Below, piece by piece: positions 33,823 to 41,295 of a DNA stretch of 43,103 bases (position 1 is the first letter of the stretch; every line of letters begins with the position of its first letter). The translations under genes and the position numbers were made by a program. The notes beneath the pieces were generated by a model. The model made no database searches, was not told the origin of the DNA, and saw nothing but the letters and a program-made list of their open reading frames with translations. The stretch covers positions 1 through 43,103 of the forward strand of contig JALEQX010000100.1 of assembly GCA_022763825.1 (NCBI GenBank). Reading direction: 5' to 3'. This DNA comes from Oscillospiraceae bacterium (GTDB lineage: Bacteria > Bacillota > Clostridia > Oscillospirales > Acutalibacteraceae).

Positions 33823-35487
33823 TTATATTTCCTCTCTGAATGTTTTAAGTCTTTTTATAACCTTATCCCTGCTGAGAAGCTTCATAATGGAGCAGAGATC
33901 GGGCGTGTTTGTTCTCGACGTAACCGCAACTCTGATAACGGACGATACGTCGCCTACGTGACCTTTAAAAAGCTCGGGATTTTTCTTATATTCCTTGACG
34001 TTCGGGGTAAATCCGAGCGGAGCGCACATGTCTTTGATTTTTGCAAACCATGCGTCCTTATCGTCGTTTTCGTCGTATATTTCAATGTATTTGTCAATAA
34101 TCGCTTTCGCGTCATCGCTCGTGACCGAACCCGGGAGGAAGTATTCGGGAGTATATAATTCGTCGTAAAAATACGGTATATAATCCTTTACCTGCGACCA
34201 CATTGCTATGTCTTTTCTCGGTTTCGGACAGTCTCTGTCGATTGAGAGAATTCCGAGTGCGTACGCACGGTCTTTGTCCATTAAATCAAAGAGTTCTTTA
34301 TCATAAGTTTCAGCCCATTCGAGCGTTCTTTCAAGTACGGTTTCCCCGTTCATTTTGGATATAATATTTTTACTGATATCGGTTAATTTTATGAGGTCGA
34401 ACAGGCATCCGCTCGAACTCATTTTTTTGAGATTGAATGGGAAAGAGAACGCGTCCGAGTCGGGATTTGCCCTGCGCCAGTCCTCGAAATTCGAGTTTAA
34501 GAGCGTGAGAAGATACTCTATAAGGCTCTCCTTGGGTATGCCCTTTTCAACAAAATAGCTGACAGCTGCTTCGGGGTCTTTTCTCTTTGAAAGTTTTCTC
34601 TTATTTCCGTCGTCCTCGTCAAGTTTCATGACCTGCGGGGTGTGTGCGTACTTCGGAACTTTATATCCGCATGCCTTGAAAAGCGCAATATGCTTGGGCG
34701 TTGAGGATATCCATTCCTCGCCCCTGATGACGTGGGTCGTTCTCATGAAATGGTCGTCGCATACGTGCGCGAAATGGTACGTCGGAATTCCGTCGGATTT
34801 TAAGAGAACTTCGTCGATGGTATTTTCGGGCATTTCGATTTTGCCTCTGATTATGTCGTCGAAAATAACTTTTTTGTCGTCGCTTCCGTCTGAGCGGAAA
34901 CGAAGAGTCCACGGTTTGCCGTCGGCGAGATTCTGTTTGATTTCGTCGAGAGTTAAATTTCTGCACTTAGCCCACTTGCCGAAATATCCGCGTATGAGCG
35001 CATCGGAATTTTCCTGCTCTTCGCGCATTGCCGAAAGCTCGTCCGCAGTGCAGAAGCAGGGGTAGGCAAGCCCCTTTTTAACAAGCGACTTTGCGACGGT
35101 CTGATAGATTTCGGCTCTCTTGCTCTGCGTGTAGGGACCGTACTCGCCCTTTTCCGTTCCGAATCCTGTAACGCCCTCGTCGAATTCTACGCCGAAAGCC
35201 TTGAATCCCTCGATTATAGCCGAAACTCCGTCGTCGATTTCACGTTTTTTATCCGTGTCCTCGATTCTCAAAAACGAAATTCCGTCTGTTGATTTTGCAG
35301 TCAGAACGTCGGTCAGCGCGCCGAAAAGCCCGCCTATGTGGAGGTAACCTGTGGGGGATGGGGCGAATCTCGTAACTCTCGCGCCCTCTTTGAGATTACG
35401 CGGGGGATAAATATTTTCATAGTCTTCGGGAGTCTTTGTTATATCGGGAAACAAAAGCTCCGCAAGCGTCTCGTAATCGTTCAACAT
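33823..35487 (-). CDS. Glutamyl-tRNA synthetase
   Basis: Attaches glutamate to tRNA-Glu. 554 residues. After an N-terminal segment of about 35 residues comes the class I site [13 protein letters not shown] (HIGG at 50-53), then [10 protein letters not shown] and the KMSKS loop RKLSKRKDP (near 301). The C-terminal helical anticodon domain is present. I start at ATG 35485-35487 with GAGGTG just upstream. A longer frame to 35538 is rejected because the likely -10 element (35537-35542) overlaps that codon. The four-base HIGG variant and the N-terminal segment suit the longer Clostridia GltX form. Confidence 0.94.
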   Translation of the reverse strand: MLNDYETLAELLFPDITKTPEDYENIYPPRNLKEGARVTRFAPSPTGYLHIGGLFGALTDVLTAKSTDGISFLRIEDTDKKREIDDGVSAIIEGFKAFGVEFDEGVTGFGTEKGEYGPYTQSKRAEIYQTVAKSLVKKGLAYPCFCTADELSAMREEQENSDALIRGYFGKWAKCRNLTLDEIKQNLADGKPWTLRFRSDGSDDKKVIFDDIIRGKIEMPENTIDEVLLKSDGIPTYHFAHVCDDHFMRTTHVIRGEEWISSTPKHIALFKACGYKVPKYAHTPQVMKLDEDDGNKRKLSKRKDPEAAVSYFVEKGIPKESLIEYLLTLLNSNFEDWRRANPDSDAFSFPFNLKKMSSSGCLFDLIKLTDISKNIISKMNGETVLERTLEWAETYDKELFDLMDKDRAYALGILSIDRDCPKPRKDIAMWSQVKDYIPYFYDELYTPEYFLPGSVTSDDAKAIIDKYIEIYDENDDKDAWFAKIKDMCAPLGFTPNVKEYKKNPELFKGHVGDVSSVIRVAVTSRTNTPDLCSIMKLLSRDKVIKRLKTFREEI

Positions 35488-35536
35488 ATACACCTCATTG
35501 ATTGAAAAAATATAATTCTTATCCATTTTAAAATTC

Positions 35537-35565
35537 ATTATATATCATTTAAAATAAAAAGTAAA
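35537..35565 (-). promoter_or_regulatory. Promoter of gltX-glnS operon
   Basis: Minus strand TTTACT (35565-35560), 17 bases, TATAAT (35542-35537). Its position supports the shorter gltX start at 35487. Confidence 0.65.
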
Positions 35566-35589
35566 GTATTAAATTTGTACGCGTATTCA

Positions 35590-35617
35590 TTGACATATAA
35601 AAAAATTATGGTACAAT
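35590..35617 (+). promoter_or_regulatory. Promoter of D-aspartate cross-bridge operon
   Basis: TTGACA (35590-35595), a 16-base spacer and TACAAT (35612-35617). It is followed by AAGGAAG and the ATG at 35650. Confidence 0.75.
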
Positions 35618-35649
35618 ATTTGAGAATAATATAAAGGAAGTTTTAAAAT

Positions 35650-36894
35650 ATGAAGTTTGAAGAAAGAGAGTTTATGCCTGTCATTCTCGGCGCGGATATC
35701 ACGGCGTACAGCCTTGTCCGCAGTTTTCACGAGGCGTACGGCATAAGAAGCCTCGTGCTCTCGCAGAGACAGGCGAAAATTATATCGGAGAGCAAGCTGT
35801 GCGAAAACAGAGTTTTTGACAATTTAGAGGACGCGGACGTGCTTATTTCTCACCTCGTTGATATCGGCAAAGAGTTCGAGGGTAAGAAAAAGCTTATTGT
35901 CATGGGCTGCGGAGACTGGTACGTACGCGCGCTGGTCGAGCATAAGACGGAGCTGTCGCCGTATTACATCATTCCGTATATCGACCTCGAACTGCTCGAC
36001 AAAATCGTGCTGAAAGATAAGTTCTACGAAATATGCGACGAGCTCGGTATCAATCACCCGAAAACGTACGTATATAACTGCGGGGAAGAAAACGACCTTA
36101 AATTCGATTTCGATTACCCCGTAATAGCAAAGTGCGCTTCGTCCGCGCTGTACCACTACGCCGAGTTCCCCGGCAAGAAAAAGGTTTTCAGATTCGAGGA
36201 CGAAAAATCTCTTAAAGAAATGCTCGGCAATCTTGAAAAATCAAGCTATGACTATAAATTCTTAATTCAGGACTGTATCCCCGGCGACGACACGAACATG
36301 CGCGTTTTGACATGTTACTGCGACAGACACGCGAAGGTTAAATTTGCCTCTCTCGGTCACGTTCTCTTAGAAGATCACACCCCGACGGCAATCGGCAACC
36401 CCGTCGCAATCATTAATGAAGTCGACGATAAAATCGTAGCCGCCGCAACTAAATTCTTAGAGCATATAGGCTACACGGGATTTGCGAATTTCGATATAAA
36501 ATACGACAGCCGTAACGGCACGTATAATTTCTTTGAAATAAATGTACGTCTCGGCAGGAGCAACTACTACGTAACCGGCAGCGGATTCAACGTCGTAAAA
36601 TGGATTGTCGACGATTTGATTTATGAAAAAGACCTCGAATATACCGTAGCCGACAACGAAAATCTCTTTTACGTCGTTCCGCGCGGAATCATAATGAAGT
36701 ATGTAAAAGATCCCGAATTGAGAAAGAGAATCAGACGTCTCTTCCGCACGGGCAAGTCGAGTTATCCGCTTTACTATAAGAAGGATTTAAGTCCCGTAAG
36801 AAGATTTTACGTGTACGCTTCATATCTAAACCAGTACAGAAAATACTATAAGACGGAGAAAAATTCCGTCCCCGTTTACGGAAAGTTAAAGTGA
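35650..36894 (+). CDS. ATP-grasp carboxylate-amine ligase, probable D-aspartate ligase
   Basis: A 414-residue cytosolic ATP-grasp enzyme of the COG3919 type. The N-terminal preATP fold begins MPVILGADITAYSLVRSFH. The ATP-grasp core includes KDKFYEICDELGINHPKT (near 118), FDYPVIAKC, FLIQDCIPGDDTNMRV and FEINVRLGRSNYYVTGSG, whose E-x-N metal ligands are intact. COG3919 contains the D-aspartate ligases (Asl of Enterococcus faecium) that attach D-Asp through its beta-carboxyl to the Lys of the peptidoglycan precursor. The racemase and asparagine synthetase directly downstream favour that role over other amide ligases. First gene of the operon, with AAGGAAG before ATG 35650. Confidence 0.8.
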   Translation: MKFEEREFMPVILGADITAYSLVRSFHEAYGIRSLVLSQRQAKIISESKLCENRVFDNLEDADVLISHLVDIGKEFEGKKKLIVMGCGDWYVRALVEHKTELSPYYIIPYIDLELLDKIVLKDKFYEICDELGINHPKTYVYNCGEENDLKFDFDYPVIAKCASSALYHYAEFPGKKKVFRFEDEKSLKEMLGNLEKSSYDYKFLIQDCIPGDDTNMRVLTCYCDRHAKVKFASLGHVLLEDHTPTAIGNPVAIINEVDDKIVAAATKFLEHIGYTGFANFDIKYDSRNGTYNFFEINVRLGRSNYYVTGSGFNVVKWIVDDLIYEKDLEYTVADNENLFYVVPRGIIMKYVKDPELRKRIRRLFRTGKSSYPLYYKKDLSPVRRFYVYASYLNQYRKYYKTEKNSVPVYGKLK

Positions 36895-36899
36895 TATAA

Positions 36900-37616
36900 A
36901 TGAAAGAGATTACTTTAGGCGTTCTGGGCGGTCTCGGTCCTCTTGCGACGGTGTATTTTGCGGATATGGTCGTAAAACTTACCGATGCAAAATGCGACCA
37001 GGAGCATATTTCGATGGTGATTTTAAACCACCCGTCGATACCCGACAGAACGGATTATATTCTCGACAATTCAAAGCCCGACCCGCTCCCCGTCATGATC
37101 GCCGACGCGAAAAGACTGGAGGGCGCGGGGGCGGATTTCATAGTTATCCCGTGCAATACCGCTCACTATTTTTACGACAGAATTCAGGATAACATAAATA
37201 TCCCCATGCTCAACATTATCGACGAGACGGTTTCCTATGCGAAAAATACCGTTGATAATCTTAAAACGCTCGGAATTCTGGCTACAAAGGGTACCTTGTC
37301 GGCGCTCTCGTATCAGCGTGCGTGTCAGAAGTACGGCATAGGCTGTCTTACTCCGGACGAGGAGGATTCCCGTCTGCTCATGCATATAATTTACGACGGA
37401 GTAAAGGCGGGCGGCGAGGTCGATTTCGACGCGTTTGAGTCGCTTATCGACAGAATGAAAAACAACGGCTGCGAGGCTGTCATACTCGGATGTACGGAGC
37501 TGTCGGTCATACATTGGGATCATAAAATGGAACGCGCGGACGTTATAGATTCAATGCAGACGCTTGCGCGCGCGAGTATTTTAAAATGCGGAAAAAAAAT
37601 AAAAGAGGTGGAGTAA
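36900..37616 (+). CDS. Aspartate/glutamate racemase family protein
   Basis: A 238-residue cofactor-independent amino-acid racemase. The two catalytic cysteines are visible: FIVIPCNTAHYF (Cys near 83) and AVILGCTELSVIH (Cys near 197). The N-terminus LGVLGGLGPLATVYFADMV is typical of aspartate racemases. The expected reaction is L-Asp to D-Asp. It lies five bases after the ATP-grasp ligase gene and would supply its D-Asp; glutamate racemase activity is less likely because MurI proteins have a different N-terminus. Confidence 0.9.
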   Translation: MKEITLGVLGGLGPLATVYFADMVVKLTDAKCDQEHISMVILNHPSIPDRTDYILDNSKPDPLPVMIADAKRLEGAGADFIVIPCNTAHYFYDRIQDNINIPMLNIIDETVSYAKNTVDNLKTLGILATKGTLSALSYQRACQKYGIGCLTPDEEDSRLLMHIIYDGVKAGGEVDFDAFESLIDRMKNNGCEAVILGCTELSVIHWDHKMERADVIDSMQTLARASILKCGKKIKEVE

Positions 37617-37617
37617 T

Positions 37618-39465
37618 ATGTGCGGATTCGTAGGATTTTTTAATGAAACGGACGACGCCGATTTAAATAATAAAACCGTCAGAGCAATGGCGGACAGAAT
37701 AGTTCACAGAGGCCCCGACCAGGATGACTACTACGTTGATTCCGACGTGTCGCTGGGCTTTCGCAGGTTAAGCATAATTGACCTCGACGGCGGAAGCCAG
37801 CCGATACTTAACGAGGACGGAACAAAGGTTATCGTGTTCAACGGCGAGATATACAATTATAAAGAGTTAAGAGCAGACCTTGAAAAGAAAGGTCATATTT
37901 TTAAGACGAATACAGATACCGAGACGATTCTGCACGGCTATGAGGAGTACGGAAAGGACATGCTTAAAAATTTAAGGGGTATGTTCGCATTCGTTATCTG
38001 GGATAAAAAGGCAAAGAAACTCTTCGGCGCGAGGGATATATTCGGCATAAAACCGTTTTTCTATTTTATGAAGAACGGCAAATTCATGTTCGGCTCGGAG
38101 ATAAAATCTTTCCTCTCGAATCCTGCGTTTGAAAAGGAGCTTAACCGAGACAGAATCCCCGATTATCTGTGCTTCGAGTACATTCCGTCAGAGGAGACTC
38201 TTTTTAAAAACGTATATAAATTAGAACCCGCTTCGTATTTCGAATACGAAAACGGCAAATTTACAACCGATAAATATTATGTAATGAAATACGACGTCGA
38301 TAATTCGAAATCGCTTGAAGAGTGGGAGGATATCGTCGACGAAACGTTCAGAAATTCGACGGCGGCTCACTGTATAGCGGATGTTGAGGTCGGCTGTTTC
38401 CTCTCGGGCGGAGTCGATTCATCGTACACCGTTCGCGAGGTCTCAAAACATAATAAAGTTAAGACCTTTTCCGTCGGCTACGTTGAGGAAAAGTATTCGG
38501 AGCTTAAAAGCGCGCAGGAGTTTGCAAAGACGTTGGGCGTTGACAATTTCAGCAAGAAGATTTCCGCCGACGAATATTTTAACATAGCTCCCACTGTCCA
38601 GTATTATATGGACGAGCCCCTGCCCAACCCCTCGGCGCTGTCGCTTTATTTCCTTGCGAAAAAGGCGAGCGAGCAAGTCAAGGTTGTTCTTTCCGGCGAG
38701 GGCGCGGACGAGCTTTTCGGCGGTTATTATTACTATACCGACCCGCTTGAATTCGAAAAATATCAGCGTCTTCCGCTCGGACTGAGAAAGGCTCTCGCCT
38801 CGTGCGCGCAACTTCTGCCGGACGGCTTCCACGGCAAGAGATTTTTAACCCGCGGAGCGCAGGATTTAAGCGAGTATTATATCAGAAATAATTACGTATT
38901 TAACTGGAAAGAGCGTTCAAAGGTTCTATCTCCCGATATACCGGCTCCCGACCCGGCGGTTTATACGAAAAAATATTTTGACCGCTGTAAAAATGAGGAC
39001 GGCGTAACGCAGATGCAGTACGTCGACATGCAGACGTGGCTTGTTCAGGACATTCTCGTAAAAGCTGACAGAATGAGCATGGCTAACTCGCTCGAACTGC
39101 GCGTTCCGTTCCTTGATAAGGAGATGCTCAAACTCGCTTTGAGCATTCCGACGAAGTACCGCGTTACTAAGGATAAGGCGAAAATCGCCTTGCGCGGGGC
39201 GGCTCTCAAACAGCTTCCCGAAAAGACCGCGGATATGAAAAAGCTCGGATTTTTAACGCCCCTTAACGACTGGCTTAAACAGGATAAATATTATAATGTC
39301 GTAAAAGCTTCGTTTGAGGGCGAGACTGCGGGAATGTTCTTTAACAGGGATTATATCCTCAGGCTTCTCGAGGAACACCGCGAGGGTAAGGCGAAAAATA
39401 TGAAGAAGATATGGACGGTATATTCATTCATATTATGGTATGATAAATATTTTGTCGAAAACTGA
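37618..39465 (+). CDS. Asparagine synthetase, glutamine-hydrolysing (AsnB/AsnH type)
   Basis: A 615-residue two-domain amidotransferase. Cys2 is the N-terminal nucleophile (MCGFVGFF) of the class II glutaminase domain, with RGPDQDD, FNGEIYN and TDTETIL following. The synthetase domain starts near 240 with the pyrophosphate loop FLSGGVDSSY and SGEGADELFGGY. It could make free asparagine, but next to D-Asp ligase and racemase genes it more likely amidates the D-Asp side chain to D-isoasparagine, as AsnH does in Lactococcus lactis. It starts one base after the racemase stop, so translation is coupled. Confidence 0.9.
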   Translation: MCGFVGFFNETDDADLNNKTVRAMADRIVHRGPDQDDYYVDSDVSLGFRRLSIIDLDGGSQPILNEDGTKVIVFNGEIYNYKELRADLEKKGHIFKTNTDTETILHGYEEYGKDMLKNLRGMFAFVIWDKKAKKLFGARDIFGIKPFFYFMKNGKFMFGSEIKSFLSNPAFEKELNRDRIPDYLCFEYIPSEETLFKNVYKLEPASYFEYENGKFTTDKYYVMKYDVDNSKSLEEWEDIVDETFRNSTAAHCIADVEVGCFLSGGVDSSYTVREVSKHNKVKTFSVGYVEEKYSELKSAQEFAKTLGVDNFSKKISADEYFNIAPTVQYYMDEPLPNPSALSLYFLAKKASEQVKVVLSGEGADELFGGYYYYTDPLEFEKYQRLPLGLRKALASCAQLLPDGFHGKRFLTRGAQDLSEYYIRNNYVFNWKERSKVLSPDIPAPDPAVYTKKYFDRCKNEDGVTQMQYVDMQTWLVQDILVKADRMSMANSLELRVPFLDKEMLKLALSIPTKYRVTKDKAKIALRGAALKQLPEKTADMKKLGFLTPLNDWLKQDKYYNVVKASFEGETAGMFFNRDYILRLLEEHREGKAKNMKKIWTVYSFILWYDKYFVEN

Positions 39466-39482
39466 TTTCACGGGGTAATTAT

Positions 39483-40685
39483 ATGGAAGATTTTAAACCG
39501 ATTGTAAGATTCTGCGTTACGAGCGATATGCATTATAAGGACGCGGACTGCGTCGAAAAAAAACGTTTCGAAAAGGGTATGGAATACCTTTATAAATACG
39601 CCGATTCGTGCGAATATAAAAATGTCGACGCACTGTACGTAGTCGGGGATTTCGCGAACAGGGGCGAGGAAAGTCAGATGAGACTTTTTAAAGAATCGCT
39701 CGATAAATGCGTAAGAAAAGATACGATTGTAAATCTCTCCATGGCGAGCCACGAATATATGTGCGACGGTGAGGACGGCGCGAGGGCGAGATTTGATAAG
39801 ATTTTCAATCAGACTCCCGATACCCACCGCGTTATAAACGGTTTTCATTTTATATCGGTTACAAGTACTCGCGGATGCCATTTTGACGCTCCTCAGATTG
39901 AATTTGCAGAGAAAAATCTCAGGGAGGCGGCGGACGCCGATTTTAAAAAGCCGATCTTCTTTTTCCAGCACCCGCACATCATGGGTACCGTCTACGGCAG
40001 TAAAAACTGGGGCGAGGACGAGCTGACTCCGACTCTTATCCACTACCCGCAGATCGTTGATTTTTCGGGACATTCGCACGCTCCGGTAAACGACCCGAGG
40101 AGCGTGTATCAGGAGCATTTTTCATGCTTCGGAACAGGCACGTTCAGTTATTTCGAGCTTGACGAATTCGATAAAAATTACGGCACCTGCCCGCCCGGAA
40201 ACGACGCTGCCGCGCAGATGCTCATTGTCGAAGCCGACGCCGATAACAGAGTCCGCGTGATGCCTTTTGACGTAATTTCGGGCAATTTCTTCCCGTATGT
40301 GTGGAGAATTGACGAGCCGTCGAACCCCGATTCGTTTTTGTATACGAATAAAAGATATAAGACAAACGTTGTCCCGTATTTCGGCGTAAACGAGAGTATT
40401 TCCGTTACAAAAACGGGCGAGGATTCGGTTGACGTCACATTCTCACAGGCAAATATCGACGAGGATTACGTCGACGATTACGTCATAACCGTAAAATGTA
40501 AAAAGTGCGGACGAATCGTAAAACAGTACGTCATTTTCTCCGAATATTATCTTTACGATATGCCGAAAAAACTCACCTGCCGTATAGACGGACTCGATAA
40601 GGGCGAGTATACCGTCAGTGTTAAGGCAAGGGGTTTTTGGTATAATGAGAGCGAGATAGATTTGACCGACAGCTTTACACTGTGA
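39483..40685 (+). CDS. Calcineurin-like metallophosphoesterase with changed metal motif
   Basis: A 400-residue cytosolic phosphoesterase fold without signal peptide. Motifs in order: D15-x-H17 (SDMHYKD), GDFANRG (D56), then SMASHEYM where GNHE is expected (Asn to Ser89, His90 kept), QHPH (H163) and GHSH (H197, H199). The C-terminal 110 residues (from about 290) form a beta-rich domain resembling a fibronectin III module (VDVTFSQANIDEDYVDDYVITVK). The substrate is unknown. It follows the asparagine synthetase gene by 17 bases and may act on a nucleotide or cell-wall precursor made by the operon; that link is only positional. Confidence 0.8.
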   Translation: MEDFKPIVRFCVTSDMHYKDADCVEKKRFEKGMEYLYKYADSCEYKNVDALYVVGDFANRGEESQMRLFKESLDKCVRKDTIVNLSMASHEYMCDGEDGARARFDKIFNQTPDTHRVINGFHFISVTSTRGCHFDAPQIEFAEKNLREAADADFKKPIFFFQHPHIMGTVYGSKNWGEDELTPTLIHYPQIVDFSGHSHAPVNDPRSVYQEHFSCFGTGTFSYFELDEFDKNYGTCPPGNDAAAQMLIVEADADNRVRVMPFDVISGNFFPYVWRIDEPSNPDSFLYTNKRYKTNVVPYFGVNESISVTKTGEDSVDVTFSQANIDEDYVDDYVITVKCKKCGRIVKQYVIFSEYYLYDMPKKLTCRIDGLDKGEYTVSVKARGFWYNESEIDLTDSFTL

Positions 40686-40998
40686 AAACGGAGACTGTCG
40701 TTTCCGTCGGATAAGACCGCTTCCGATTCCGTCTGTGATTTATATTCCGGAGGCATGAGCTTTTAGGATTTACGGACGGCGCCGTAGAGCCTGATTATAA
40801 ATTGTATGGTATGTAAAAACTATAGCAAAAGAGAGCCGAACCCCATAAGCCCAAAACGCACCGTCTCACGCCTTTGGTACTCCGTATGCGTTAATTTTAT
40901 TTGTACGGTTTTCATTGTTTCGTAATTCGTCTTGCACAAAAAAAACTGATTGTTTTTGTAAAAAACACAGAAAAATATTAAACAAAATTTCTGCACTA
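40686..40998. other. Intergenic region upstream of surface protein leader
   Basis: About 310 bases. The first half is GC-moderate with a short palindrome, ACGGCGCCGT (near 40774-40785), and no clear terminator for the preceding operon. The second half is A/T-rich and leads into the promoter at 40999. The minus-strand frame at 40820-41005 has no ribosome binding site and is not called. I recognise no RNA or mobile element. Confidence 0.4.
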
Positions 40999-41027
40999 TT
41001 GACATCTGACCGCCTCATATATATAAT
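40999..41027 (+). promoter_or_regulatory. Promoter of large surface protein gene
   Basis: TTGACA (40999-41004), 17 bases, TATAAT (41022-41027), a perfect sigma-A match. Transcription should start near 41034. Confidence 0.9.
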
Positions 41028-41033
41028 AAAAAT

Positions 41034-41295
41034 GTATCGGTGTATTCGGTGTCAGAGGTGCAAAGAGATTTTTCTCCGCGCATCGGGCACTCAGGCTTTC
41101 GGTGCGCGGTTTTTTCATATGCTCTTTTAAGCCGTAAAGGTCAGGTCAGGGATTGTATACGGCGGCGGCTAACCCGCTTAACGAAGAAAAGTGAAAACGC
41201 GGATCTCGAAGCACTGTCACTGCACCGAAACGCACAACAGACGCGGAACCGGGGAAGACGGATTTTCGCGCATACTCTATCAGGGAGGTTAAATT
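41034..41295 (+). promoter_or_regulatory. Structured leader, unclassified riboswitch or attenuator candidate
   Basis: About 260 bases of untranslated leader between promoter and ATG. It contains a small hairpin GAGA/TCTC (41064-41075), a strong terminator hairpin at 41076-41115, a GCCGTA/TACGGC stem (about 41132-41164), and further GC-rich segments rich in CGAAG and CGAAA. GGTGCA near 41057 and TGCACC near 41222 can pair over a long range. It does not fit the SAM, lysine, cobalamin, T-box, c-di-GMP or c-di-AMP patterns I can recall. Confidence 0.5.
41076..41115 (+). terminator. Early terminator in surface protein leader
   Basis: CCGCGCATCGG (41076-41086) pairs with 41099-41109 over 11 bp (two G-T pairs), followed by six T. 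It lies 40-80 bases after the predicted start site and far before the coding start, so it would cut short most transcripts unless countered. Confidence 0.8.

Noticed and set aside
35488..35538. Longer N-terminus for glutamyl-tRNA synthetase
   Set aside because: The likely -10 element overlaps the upstream start codon, and GAGGTG lies just before the ATG at 35487.
40820..41005. Minus-strand frame of 61 residues upstream of the surface protein leader
   Set aside because: No ribosome binding site, low-complexity hydrophobic start, and it runs through the promoter of the downstream gene.
41034..41295. Known riboswitch classes for the leader (lysine, c-di-GMP, c-di-AMP)
   Set aside because: AGAGGTGCAAAG slightly resembles the start of a lysine riboswitch and GGCGGCTAACCCG the end of a ydaO element, but the remaining conserved blocks of each class are missing.
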